A stretch of DNA of 64,000 nt from Rariglobus hedericola (GTDB lineage Bacteria; Verrucomicrobiota; Verrucomicrobiia; Opitutales; Opitutaceae). Numbering within the stretch: position 1 is the first letter of the stretch; every line of letters starts with the position of its first letter. The stretch is taken from contig NZ_VMBG01000003.1 in NCBI RefSeq assembly GCF_007559335.1, forward strand, positions 146,124 to 210,123. Reading direction: 5' to 3'. The notes below the pieces were generated by a model, which made no database searches, had not been told where the DNA came from, and saw only the letters and a list, made by a program, of their open reading frames with translations. Shown here in pieces: positions 53,259 through 62,000 of this stretch. The position numbers and the translations under genes were made by a program.

Positions 53259-53287
53259 GTAAAACGACACAAAATTTGTCGTTTTAC
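53259..53287. promoter_or_regulatory. Second copy of the XylR-type operator, upstream of the beta-mannosidase gene
   Basis: Perfect 11-bp arms GTAAAACGACA and TGTCGTTTTAC flank a 7-nt spacer (CAAAATT). The half-site AAACGACA and the spacing are identical to the site before the XylR-type gene. It lies 89 nt upstream of the mannosidase start and 116 nt from the divergent kinase start, so it may affect both. Confidence 0.78.
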
Positions 53288-53376
53288 GCAACGCCGCCAA
53301 CCGGATCTTCCGCTACACTCCGTCCGTCCCCTCATTAAGTCCGTCCTCCGTATTCCATCCTCCGCCTCCCATCCCC

Positions 53377-55881
53377 ATGCCTACCCTCAACCTCGCCAAA
53401 TCCCGCTGGCAGTTCCGCGACACCACCGCCAAGACCTGGCTTCCCGCCACCGTTCCCGGCTGCGTCCACACCGACCTCCGTCGCGCCAAACAGATTGCCG
53501 ATCCGTTTTACGGCACGAACGAGCTCGGCCTCCAATGGATCGAAGAGCGTGACTGGGAATACCGCGCCACTTTCAGCATTTCTGAAAAACTTCTCGCCGA
53601 GGACGAAATCGAACTCGTTGCCGACGGCCTCGACACCGTCGCGACCGTTTATCTCAACGGCAAAAAAATCGCCGCTACCGACAACATGTTCATCGGGCAC
53701 CGCTGGTCGGTGAAGCCCCGTCTGCACGCCGGCATCAACGAGCTGCGCTTCGTCTTTAGCAGTGCGATGAAATACATCCGCGAGACCCGCTCCGACTTCA
53801 CGCCGCCGTGGGAGTTCAATGATCCCGTCGGCAACTGCGTGCGCATCCGTAAACAACAATGCCAGTTCGGCTGGGACTGGGGTCCTCGTTTCGTCACTGC
53901 CGGCATCTGGCGCGGCATCCGTCTCGAAGCCCGCAGCGTCAACCGCCTCGCCCACGTGCGTGTCGCCCAAGTCCACACGCACAACGGCAGCCGCGTTTCC
54001 CTCACCCTCTCACCGGAACTCGCCCGCGCCGACGAAGCCGTCACCTATTCGGTCGCCTTCTCGCTCAACGGCCAGACCGTCGCCCACACCACCGGCGCCT
54101 ATGCCGACGAACTCGGCTTCGAAGTTCCCGATCCGCAACTCTGGTGGCCCGCCGGCCAGGGCGCACAACCGCTCTACGACCTCACCGTCATCGCCCGCGA
54201 CTCCGCCGGCAACGAGCTCGGCACGATCACCCAGCGTCTCGGCTTGCGCACAATCGTCCTCGACCGCCACGCCGATCAGTGGGGCGAATCCTTCCAGTTT
54301 CTCATCAACGGGCGCGCCGTCTTCATCAAGGGCGCCAACTGGATTCCGGTGAACAGCTTCGTCGCCGATCTCACGCGTGCCGACTACACCCGCGATCTGC
54401 GCGCCGCCGTCCTCGCCAACATGAACTGCATGCGCCTCTGGGGTGGCGGCATCTACGAGAGCGAAGATTTCTACGATCTCTGTGATGAACTCGGTCTGCT
54501 CGTGTGGCACGACTTTATGTTCGCCTGCACGCTCTACCCGGGCGATCCCGCGTTCCTCGCCAGCGTTCGTGCCGAGGCCGATTATCAGGTCAAACGCATC
54601 CGCCACCACGCGTGTCTCGCGCTGTGGTGCGGCAACAACGAGCTCTTCCAGCTCAACGAAAAGGCCCTCCGTGAAAACCCCGCGTTTCGCAAAGCCTACG
54701 ACGACGTTTTCCACGGCGTTCTTCCCGCCGCGCTCGCCGATCACGATGACGCCACGCCTTACTGGCCGACCTCCCAGTGGCGCGGCGACTGGCAATACGA
54801 TAACAGCCACGAGACGGGCGAAAAACGCGGTGATACCCATTACTGGGACGTCTGGCACGCCCGCAAACCCGTCAAGGAATACGAGAAGTGGTCGCTCCGC
54901 TTCTGCTCCGAATTCGGCATGCAGAGCTACTCCTCACCCGAGACGCAGGCCACCTTCGCACCCGCCGGCGCCAACGTCTTCGACGCCGTCATGGAGAACC
55001 ACCAGAAGAACCGCGGCGGCAACCAGGTCATCCTCGATTACGTTTCACGCCGCTACCGCTTCCCGAAATCCCAGGACGATCTGATCTATCTCTCGCAGCT
55101 CAATCAGGCCTACTGCATGAGCACCGGCGTCGAGCATTACCGCCGCCTGATGCCGCGCTGCATGGGCGCGATCTACTGGCAGCTCAACGACTGCTGGCCC
55201 GTCGCCTCGTGGTCCTCGATCGAATACACCGGCAAGTGGAAGGCTCTCCACCACATCGCCCGTCGCTTCAACGCACCCGCACTCGTGTCCGCGCATGTCC
55301 CTGGTGACGAGGGCGTCATCGTCGGCAACTACCGCACCACCACCGTGCGTGAGGTTCATCTCTACACCGTTTACGACGCGCCCACGCCCGCCAAGGGTCT
55401 CCTGCGCTGGGATCTCTTCACGCTCGACGGCGACATCGTTCTCACTGGAAAAAAGAAGGTCTCCCTCCGCCACGGTGCGAGCATTTCCCAAAAGACGCTC
55501 GACCTGGCCAAGCCCATGGCCACCCACGGTCGCGAACAGCTCTACGTGCGCATGGCTCTCGACATCGATGGCGCCACTGTGAGCGAAGAGACCGTCTTCT
55601 TGGCGCCGCCGCGTTTCGTCGACCTCCCGCGCCCCAAGAAAACCGCCGCCACCATCAAGCTGCTCACACCCACCAAGGCCTTGATCAGCTTCACCTCGCC
55701 GGTCTTCCAACATCGTTTCGCGTTCGATCTGCCGGGCCTCACGCACACCTCAAGCGACAACTACTTCGAGCTCTACCCGCGCGAGAAAAAGGAAGTCGTC
55801 ATCGAGTTCACCCAGCCGGTCACCAAGGCCGCTCTCACCAAAAAGCTCCGCTTCCACTCCCTCGTCGATACCTACGCCTGA
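53377..55881 (+). CDS. GH2-family beta-mannosidase
   Basis: 834 residues. The N-terminal jelly-roll starts with LAKSRWQFRDTTAKTWLPAT and has WIEERDWEYRATF. The catalytic TIM-barrel follows an immunoglobulin-like domain, with the acid/base Glu422 in WCGNNELFQ and the nucleophile Glu512 in FCSEFGMQSY. The segment QFGWDWGPRFVTAGIWRGI and the WWPAGQGAQPLYDL motif are typical of beta-mannosidases rather than galactosidases. No signal peptide is present, so it should cleave terminal beta-mannosyl residues from oligosaccharides inside the cell. It lies downstream of a dyad shared with the XylR-type gene and is likely its target. Confidence 0.92.
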   Translation: MPTLNLAKSRWQFRDTTAKTWLPATVPGCVHTDLRRAKQIADPFYGTNELGLQWIEERDWEYRATFSISEKLLAEDEIELVADGLDTVATVYLNGKKIAATDNMFIGHRWSVKPRLHAGINELRFVFSSAMKYIRETRSDFTPPWEFNDPVGNCVRIRKQQCQFGWDWGPRFVTAGIWRGIRLEARSVNRLAHVRVAQVHTHNGSRVSLTLSPELARADEAVTYSVAFSLNGQTVAHTTGAYADELGFEVPDPQLWWPAGQGAQPLYDLTVIARDSAGNELGTITQRLGLRTIVLDRHADQWGESFQFLINGRAVFIKGANWIPVNSFVADLTRADYTRDLRAAVLANMNCMRLWGGGIYESEDFYDLCDELGLLVWHDFMFACTLYPGDPAFLASVRAEADYQVKRIRHHACLALWCGNNELFQLNEKALRENPAFRKAYDDVFHGVLPAALADHDDATPYWPTSQWRGDWQYDNSHETGEKRGDTHYWDVWHARKPVKEYEKWSLRFCSEFGMQSYSSPETQATFAPAGANVFDAVMENHQKNRGGNQVILDYVSRRYRFPKSQDDLIYLSQLNQAYCMSTGVEHYRRLMPRCMGAIYWQLNDCWPVASWSSIEYTGKWKALHHIARRFNAPALVSAHVPGDEGVIVGNYRTTTVREVHLYTVYDAPTPAKGLLRWDLFTLDGDIVLTGKKKVSLRHGASISQKTLDLAKPMATHGREQLYVRMALDIDGATVSEETVFLAPPRFVDLPRPKKTAATIKLLTPTKALISFTSPVFQHRFAFDLPGLTHTSSDNYFELYPREKKEVVIEFTQPVTKAALTKKLRFHSLVDTYA

Positions 55882-55925
55882 GGGTGGTTACGACAAATGG
55901 GGCCGATGATGCCGCGTTGTGAAAC

Positions 55926-56399
55926 TCACGACGCGGCGCCATCGCGCTTGCGGATGTTTTCGTAGATCACCGCGTCGATATGATCGGCGGTGATCGTATG
56001 GACGCCGCCGAGTTTCTTCAGTCCAGCCTCCGCCTCGCCCGAGGCCGCTCGCGCCATGTGCAGAATTTCCGGCGAGAACTTCTCGCACTGCTCAGCCTCC
56101 ATCGTGACGAGCTGCATCTGGTTCAGATAATTGAGGAGGATGTGATACGATCCCTCGACCGTCTTTTGAAAGACTGCCTGCTTCTCTCGCTCCGTGCGGA
56201 TGTGCTCTTTGAAAGCCGCCCGTGAAATCACGAAGACGAGCAGCGACGAGAGAGCGACGAACAACCAACCCTTCATCGTTTGCAGCAGGGTGAATCCGTG
56301 AAGATTATTCGCCAGCAACGCGACGAGTTGGTCCGATAAAAAAATCCACAGTATGCCGAAAACGGCATACACGAGTGTCACGCGCAGGTAAGGTTTCAT
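55926..56399 (-). CDS. Small membrane protein with two helices and cytoplasmic coiled region
   Basis: 157 residues. Two transmembrane helices (about 6-24, VTLVYAVFGILWIFLSDQL; and 44-62, GWLFVALSSLLVFVISRAA) look like the membrane anchor of bacterial PAS or diguanylate-cyclase sensors, but no kinase or cyclase domain follows. The rest is a helical cytoplasmic region, HILLNYLNQMQLVTMEAEQC and so on to KRDGAAS. The ATG start is chosen because the first helix starts there. It could be a stand-alone signalling partner or the remnant of a larger sensor. No family is assigned. Confidence 0.6.
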   Translation of the reverse strand: MKPYLRVTLVYAVFGILWIFLSDQLVALLANNLHGFTLLQTMKGWLFVALSSLLVFVISRAAFKEHIRTEREKQAVFQKTVEGSYHILLNYLNQMQLVTMEAEQCEKFSPEILHMARAASGEAEAGLKKLGGVHTITADHIDAVIYENIRKRDGAAS

Positions 56400-56705
56400 G
56401 GGGTATGAAAGAAGAAAGCTTCCCGCAGCAAAGCTACTCCCGCGCCAACGACAACCTCGCAACCTCCGCGACTTGGTTCGGTGCGCAGGAGCGGCTTTAC
56501 GCCACGATCCAGATAGTTCGTGCGAGATTGAGTCGCGGACGTGTGCGCGCCGCGCGCGTCATCGCGGCGTAAAACCGTTCCTATATTTTGACGCCAACCC
56601 AATCAGTCAGCACGACGCCGTCTGATTCGCCGCAATCGACAAGGTGCCTCCACGGCTCCAATTCGCTAACGAGAGATAAATCCCCTGTGCGATCAGAGGT
56701 GCCCC
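56400..56705. other. Intergenic region without recognised features
   Basis: About 300 bases between the small membrane protein start (minus) and the universal stress protein stop (minus). It must contain the promoter of the membrane protein gene. Only a GC-rich inverted-repeat-like tract (CGCGCCGCGCGCG region near 56546) was seen, without clear meaning. Confidence 0.45.
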
Positions 56706-57173
56706 TTACCGCTTTTTCACGCTCTTCTTCTTTTTTGCCCGCACCACCGGCACCACGACGACCGGGCAGGTTGCTTTTTTCAAAACCGCATTGGTCGTGC
56801 TACCCACCAGCAAATCGTAAAACGCCGTATGCCCATGCGAACCGAGGACGATGTAAGCCGCGCGCAATTTTTTAGCCTCATCCAAGATATTACCCGCCGC
56901 AAACCCGCTCGCCATTCGCGAAGAAACTGGGACGCCCTTGGCCGAAACCAATTTCTCCAGATGGGCGATCTGCTTGGTCGCCGCATTTTGGCTGATCTCA
57001 ATGGTTTCCCGCATGACATCCGCCGTCAGTCCGTAATCGGTGGTCACCACCGGATATTGAACGGAATGAAGCAAAACCACTTGTCCATCGGTGGCTCGGG
57101 CCAGTTCAACGGCCGCCGCCAACACGCCATGAGTCGCCGCCGAAAAATCAACCGGGGTAAGGATCGTTTTCAT
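56706..57173 (-). CDS. Universal stress protein (UspA family)
   Basis: 155 residues. The fold starts MKTILTPVDFSAATHGVLAA, with Asp9 in the usual place. The nucleotide-binding motif GSHGHTAFYDLLVGSTTNAV (G-2X-G-9X-GST) is complete, so ATP binding is likely. The C-terminus has a basic tail, VVRAKKKKSVKKR. A 4-codon longer start exists; the MKTILTPVD start is the family norm. The role is a general stress-related nucleotide-binding protein. It appears to be a single gene. Confidence 0.9.
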   Translation of the reverse strand: MKTILTPVDFSAATHGVLAAAVELARATDGQVVLLHSVQYPVVTTDYGLTADVMRETIEISQNAATKQIAHLEKLVSAKGVPVSSRMASGFAAGNILDEAKKLRAAYIVLGSHGHTAFYDLLVGSTTNAVLKKATCPVVVVPVVRAKKKKSVKKR

Positions 57174-57257
57174 GGCCGGAATCATACTTATAAGTCCGTA
57201 TACGCCAACCCCCGAAATCCTAACTAAACAGGCTAAACACGTGGGGCATTACCCCAT

Positions 57258-57286
57258 AAAAAACCCGCCTCAACAAAGAGGCGGGT
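57258..57286 (-). terminator. Terminator after the PEP-CTERM gene
   Basis: On the minus strand the 9-bp stem ACCCGCCTC/GAGGCGGGT with a 6-nt loop is followed by five or six Ts. It lies about 28 nt past the PEP-CTERM gene stop. Confidence 0.85.
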
Positions 57287-57314
57287 AATAAAACCAAAAG
57301 AACCGAGGAAATCC

Positions 57315-57890
57315 TCAGGCCTTGCGACGGCGGCGCACGGCACAAAAACCAAGAGCCGCGACACCAGCGATAGCCGCATAGGTCGACGGCTCGGGAACGG
57401 CGGAGATGGATAAACTATCAAAGCTCATCCGGAATGCAGTGGAGGCACCATCTCCAGTGATCGTAAAAAACGCCGTGTCTGAGAGATTACCAGGACCTGC
57501 ACTTACAAGAGCAGCAGTTCCTGTCACGAATTGACCAACAGTCCACGAATTAGTCAGGATAATTGCCTCAACCGAGTAATTGCCTTCTGAATCCGCAAAA
57601 CGCACCAAAAACGAATTAGATAAATTATTAGCATCTACTCGGGCAGTATAATTCAAAACCAGACCCGTATTTATAGATATAACCCCAGCAGATATATCAG
57701 CAAATTCAAAGTTTCCGTCAGCCAACGAAGGAGAGCCAACCGAAGCAATGCCAGCATTAAAGGTTACATTAGGAACCCAAACACCTCCATAGTTAACGCC
57801 GCCAAGACTATCGAAATTACTTATAACCTGCGCATGCGAAGCCAGTGAGCCTGCAATCATTAAAATGATACCGCCAAGGATTTTTTTCAT
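57315..57890 (-). CDS. PEP-CTERM sorting-domain protein
   Basis: 191 residues. The signal peptide is MKKILGGIILMIAGSLASHA. A beta-rich middle part (FADISAGVISINTGLVLNYT, and so on) is followed by the C-terminal sorting signal VPEPSTYAAIAGVAALGFCA and a basic tail ending RRRRKA. Such proteins are processed by exosortase and anchored or released at the cell surface; no exosortase gene is in the window. The region is visibly AT-richer than its surroundings. It lies 11 nt downstream of the TIGR02597-type gene on the same strand, followed by a terminator, so the two probably form one unit. Confidence 0.88.
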   Translation of the reverse strand: MKKILGGIILMIAGSLASHAQVISNFDSLGGVNYGGVWVPNVTFNAGIASVGSPSLADGNFEFADISAGVISINTGLVLNYTARVDANNLSNSFLVRFADSEGNYSVEAIILTNSWTVGQFVTGTAALVSAGPGNLSDTAFFTITGDGASTAFRMSFDSLSISAVPEPSTYAAIAGVAALGFCAVRRRRKA

Positions 57891-57901
57891 ATTATTAAAT
57901 G

Positions 57902-58948
57902 TTATAAACTGTAAGGAACAGGCATGGAAGCGAGCACTGCACTACCCGTAGCACCAGAACCACGCTCAATCACAATAGGAGTGCCAGCAGGAATAACCAA
58001 AGTGTTTCTATTAAAACCAGATGAGCCTTCACGCCACTGCGTTCCGTTAAAATTCAATAACCTCCAAGAAGAGCCATCATGAAATTTAACCTTATCCGCA
58101 GCATCCAGATTTCCGTTATTAATAACAAAACCCGGAATAGAATTTAGGTTAAGCGTCGATAACTGACGATCTACTGGGTAGATACCGCCAAAAAAGGATG
58201 CACCTGTGGCCGATACAACAAACTTATCGGCATCCACAACAACTTTACCTAAAATCATGAGCGCTAGATCAGTCTGACCTCGACGTGTATAAACAACTCC
58301 TGAATTAGGCCTGATAACAATGTTATTTCGGTTAAAAGAAGAGCTTCCTTCGCGCCACTGCTGAACACCTTGAGTGGAATTATAATAAAAAATTCGCCAA
58401 GCAGACCCATCATGAATTTTTACATTATCAGCTGAATCAACATTAGGACCGCCTATCTGATTCTCAAAACCCGCAAACAAGGTAGAAAGCGTATCAACCG
58501 GAATAATCTCATAAGAATCACCAGCTGAGACTCCTACTGCTACCGGATCTTTTCCACTTAAACTCAGAATAGTAGCAGACGATGCGGTATTCGCAGCTGA
58601 AGTAGAAACTTGCCACATTGCTCCAGACGCCGCCCCACTTGTGACCTTGATATAATACGGTGTCGCAGCTTGTGACAAACTTCCCACAGACCAATTAGCG
58701 GTAGAGTCAGAAATTGATGTAGTTGATACCGTAGTAATAACCCCAGCAGCCTTACCCGAAAAAGAGTCCCCAATCGGAATTCTCAAAATAGGGGAAAATG
58801 TCGTAATTTTAGTGCCCGAAACAGGTGCGCGCAGAAGGGTGACCGTCATTGCGCCCACCGGAGCCGTGGTCACGGTCTGGGCGGATGCTTCAAGGCTGAG
58901 ACCGAAGGCCAGTAACGCAGTCAGGGCCGAAAGGCGGGTGCGAAGCAT
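57902..58948 (-). CDS. TIGR02597-type secreted protein
   Basis: About 348 residues with a signal peptide (MLRTRLSALTALLAFGLSLE, cleavage near ASA-QTV); an alternative Met lies 5 codons upstream. The mature part has two similar motifs, KIHDGSAWRIFYYN...WREGSSSFNRN and KFHDGSSWRLLNFN...WREGSSGFNRN, typical of the TIGR02597 family known mainly from Verrucomicrobia. Function is unknown. The first 45 codons are GC-rich like the rest of the window, while the remainder is much richer in A and T, a sharp change inside one gene. It lies between the PEP-CTERM gene and the giant repeat protein, all on the minus strand. Confidence 0.8.
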   Translation of the reverse strand: MLRTRLSALTALLAFGLSLEASAQTVTTAPVGAMTVTLLRAPVSGTKITTFSPILRIPIGDSFSGKAAGVITTVSTTSISDSTANWSVGSLSQAATPYYIKVTSGAASGAMWQVSTSAANTASSATILSLSGKDPVAVGVSAGDSYEIIPVDTLSTLFAGFENQIGGPNVDSADNVKIHDGSAWRIFYYNSTQGVQQWREGSSSFNRNNIVIRPNSGVVYTRRGQTDLALMILGKVVVDADKFVVSATGASFFGGIYPVDRQLSTLNLNSIPGFVINNGNLDAADKVKFHDGSSWRLLNFNGTQWREGSSGFNRNTLVIPAGTPIVIERGSGATGSAVLASMPVPYSL

Positions 58949-59092
58949 CGGGTGAGAGATCATAAAAAAGCTGGTAGTTGCTAACCGGCGCCCCTGCCCA
59001 GGTAAAGTGAATTAACCGCAACAGATCGGCGTTCGTTGGCAATTTCGTCGGAGTTCGGGCGTTCAAGCGTGTTCTCCTCCGACCTACCGAGC

Positions 59093-62000
59093 TTATTGCA
59101 GCTGCGTGATGGTGGGATTAGGCGTGATCGTGACGTTCGGGCCGCGGGTCACGGTGTAGCCGGTGATCGTCACCGCCGTGCGGTTGGTCAGGCGGGCGTT
59201 GCCGGAGAGTGTGACGGAACCGGTGTCGTCGCGATCCACATCGGCTTCAAGCGCGAGGAGCGTGCCGTTGGTCAGCAGCTCGCCACCGCTCATCACAATG
59301 TTGCCGTAAGCAAAGATGCGGGCGTTGCGGGTCACGGTGAACAGGCTGCCATCCAGCGTCACGTTCGTCACGGAGTAGAAGGCCACGTCGCGACTCACCG
59401 TGACCTGGGCGGACTGGATGGAAATCTCATAGGGCGTGCCCGAACCATAGGAGACTTCACCGATGAACAGGCTGCCACCGGCGCTGAGGCGGGACTGGCT
59501 GTTCACCACGAAGAAGCGGCCACGGGTGTCTTGGTTGAAGTTGGAGCGGATGAAGATGTCGCCCGTGAGCGTGACCACGCGGCCGAAGCCGGTGGCGGAA
59601 CCGATGATGACTTCATCGCCGGAGATCGTGGCGGTCGTATTGGCCTGGACGATGACGTTGAAGTTGGCGGCGAGGATGACGTCGCCGCTGCCGTCGTGAT
59701 CGGTGTCGGCCGAGAGCGTGGTGGAGGCGTTGCGACTGGTGATCAAACCGCTCTCAAAGATGATGCTTTCCGCAGAGCTGATGCTGACGGCACCGTAACC
59801 GACGAGGCTGATCTTTTCACCGGTGATCGTGCCGGCGGAGGTGATGGTGATATTGCCGAGCACGAGGACCACGCCGCTAAGGGAGATCAACGTGTCGGTG
59901 GTCGGAGCGGTGGTGCCCGTGGACAGCGTGAGATTGCCGCCGGCCTTCAACTGATTCTGGGCGTTGGCGAGGATGAGGGCACCGGTGCCATCGCCGTTCA
60001 CGTCCGCCGTCATGGTGATGTTACCGCTCACGGCATAGATGTCGGCGCGAGTCGAGGCGGTGCCGAGGATGACGGAATCGCCCTTGAAGACGAGGTTACC
60101 CTGGTTGGCGCGAATGACGTTGATGGCCGTCTGGGAGATGAGCAGGTCGCCCGCACCGGAGAGGTCGGCATCGGCGGTGAGGACGATGTTACCGGTGGCG
60201 GTGGTGAGGTTGGCGGAGACCAGAACGTCGGCGCCGGCGAGCGCGGTGATGTTACCGGCCGGACGCGTGGTGGAGACGTTACCAAGGATGGAGACAGTGC
60301 CATTGCCGGCGGGAGCACGGAAGGTGACCGCACTGCGGTAAACACCAGTGAAGACGCTGATCGCGTGTTCGCCATCGAGACGACCGATGACGAGTTCGGT
60401 GAAGCCCGTGGCCACCACGGCGAGCTCGGCAAGCGTGAGGTCAAATTGCGAAGCGGTGCCGGCGGCGCCCACCACGATGTCACGGCCCACGGAGGACGGC
60501 TGGAGCACGAGGCGGCCGGTGCCCTGGATCGAACCCGCGGCGCCATTCAAGGTAACGACATCGGCCGTCAGGGTGACGGTGCCGCTGCCGGCGGTGATGA
60601 CGGCACCGGCTTCCATGGTCAGCACACCGGCGTCGCCGCTACCGGCGATCAGGTCGAGAGAGTTGTTGCCCGTGACCGTGACGGTGCTGCCAGCGACGAT
60701 GTTCAGCGAACCGCCGACGCCCGGGGTGCGAATCACGGTCGGGCTGCGGAAGGTCGCAGTGCCCACATCGACGTGACCGGTGCCATCGGCGCGGCCGAAG
60801 GTGACCGAACCGAAGCCGGGTGCCAAGGCGTTGAGGATGTTCGTGCCGATCACATAACCGTAGATCGAAGAGCCTAGGGCGCCGATGCCCATGGTGAGCG
60901 TGCCATCGATCGGCTCGGCCAGGAAGGTGCCGCCATTGGTCGTGGAGATCGAGTTGGGTCCGCCGGTGACGGTCAGGGTCGCACTGTGGAAGGCGGTGTC
61001 GCCGGCAACCGTGAGCGTGGAGTTGATGGCGATGTCACCCAGGCTGGTGATATCGAGACCGGCGAGCGGGATGGTGGCGCCGACCGGAGCGTTGAACTCG
61101 ACGTCGCCGGCACCGGTGTTGATCACGAGGCTGAAGTTGCCGTCGAGCGTGTCGTCAAAGGTGAGATTACCGCCGGAGGTGGTGATGGTGACATCGGCGC
61201 CCAAGCGCACATCACCGGTGAAGGTGAGGTTCTCGCCGTTGGTAGTGACGTCCTGATCAAGAACGATGGTGTCGCTGGTGCTGACGCGGATGTCACCGCC
61301 GCCTGCAGTGACGTCACCCAAGGACACGCCACCGGCACCAGTAACGGTCACAAAGATGTCGCCGTCGCCACCAGCGTGGAGCTCGGTGATGATGAGGTTG
61401 CCGGTGCCGAGGGTGATGGAAATATCACCGTCATTGGTGCTGCCGTCCACGATGGTGAGCGGGCCGCCGGTCTGCTCGTAGTTGATGGTGCCCGTGCCCA
61501 AACCGGTGCCACCGGTGCTGATGTCCAGGATGGTGGAGGTGCCGGCGAAGAGGTTGCGGACGTCGATATCACCGGTGGTGGTGATCAAGGTCAGGGTGCT
61601 GGCGCGGACGACTAGCTGCGTGCCTGCGCCGATACCGGTGCCGGCGTTGAGCACCAGCGTGGCGGCGTTCAACTGCTCGGCTTCCACGCCGCCGGTGATC
61701 GGCTCGATGCTGCCGGTGACATTGGCGGTGATGGTGTTTGCCGTGGCAGTGACGGAGCGGACGGTCAGGTTGCCACCCACAGTAAGGAGGATATTGCTGT
61801 TACCACCGGCGACGGCTTTCTGGATGGCGAGGTCGCCCACGGTATCGAGGGAGATGAAACCGTCGGTCGTGGTGGCGTTGACGACGTTGAGCGCGTCCAC
61901 TTCGTCGATCACGATGGTGCCGGTGCCGCTGATGATGACGTCGAGGGAGGCGAGCTGGGTGTCGATGTCTTCGTCACCGGTGGTGGTGCCGAAATTGCCA

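Noticed and set aside
59045..59092. Stem-loop with GTCGGAG/CTCCGAC after the giant protein gene
   Set aside because: The loop is over 20 nt and no clear T-run follows; too weak for a terminator.
59036..60877. Long plus-strand open frame over the giant repeat protein
   Set aside because: It is antisense to an obviously real repeat protein and has no family features; it arises from the GC skew of the third codon position.
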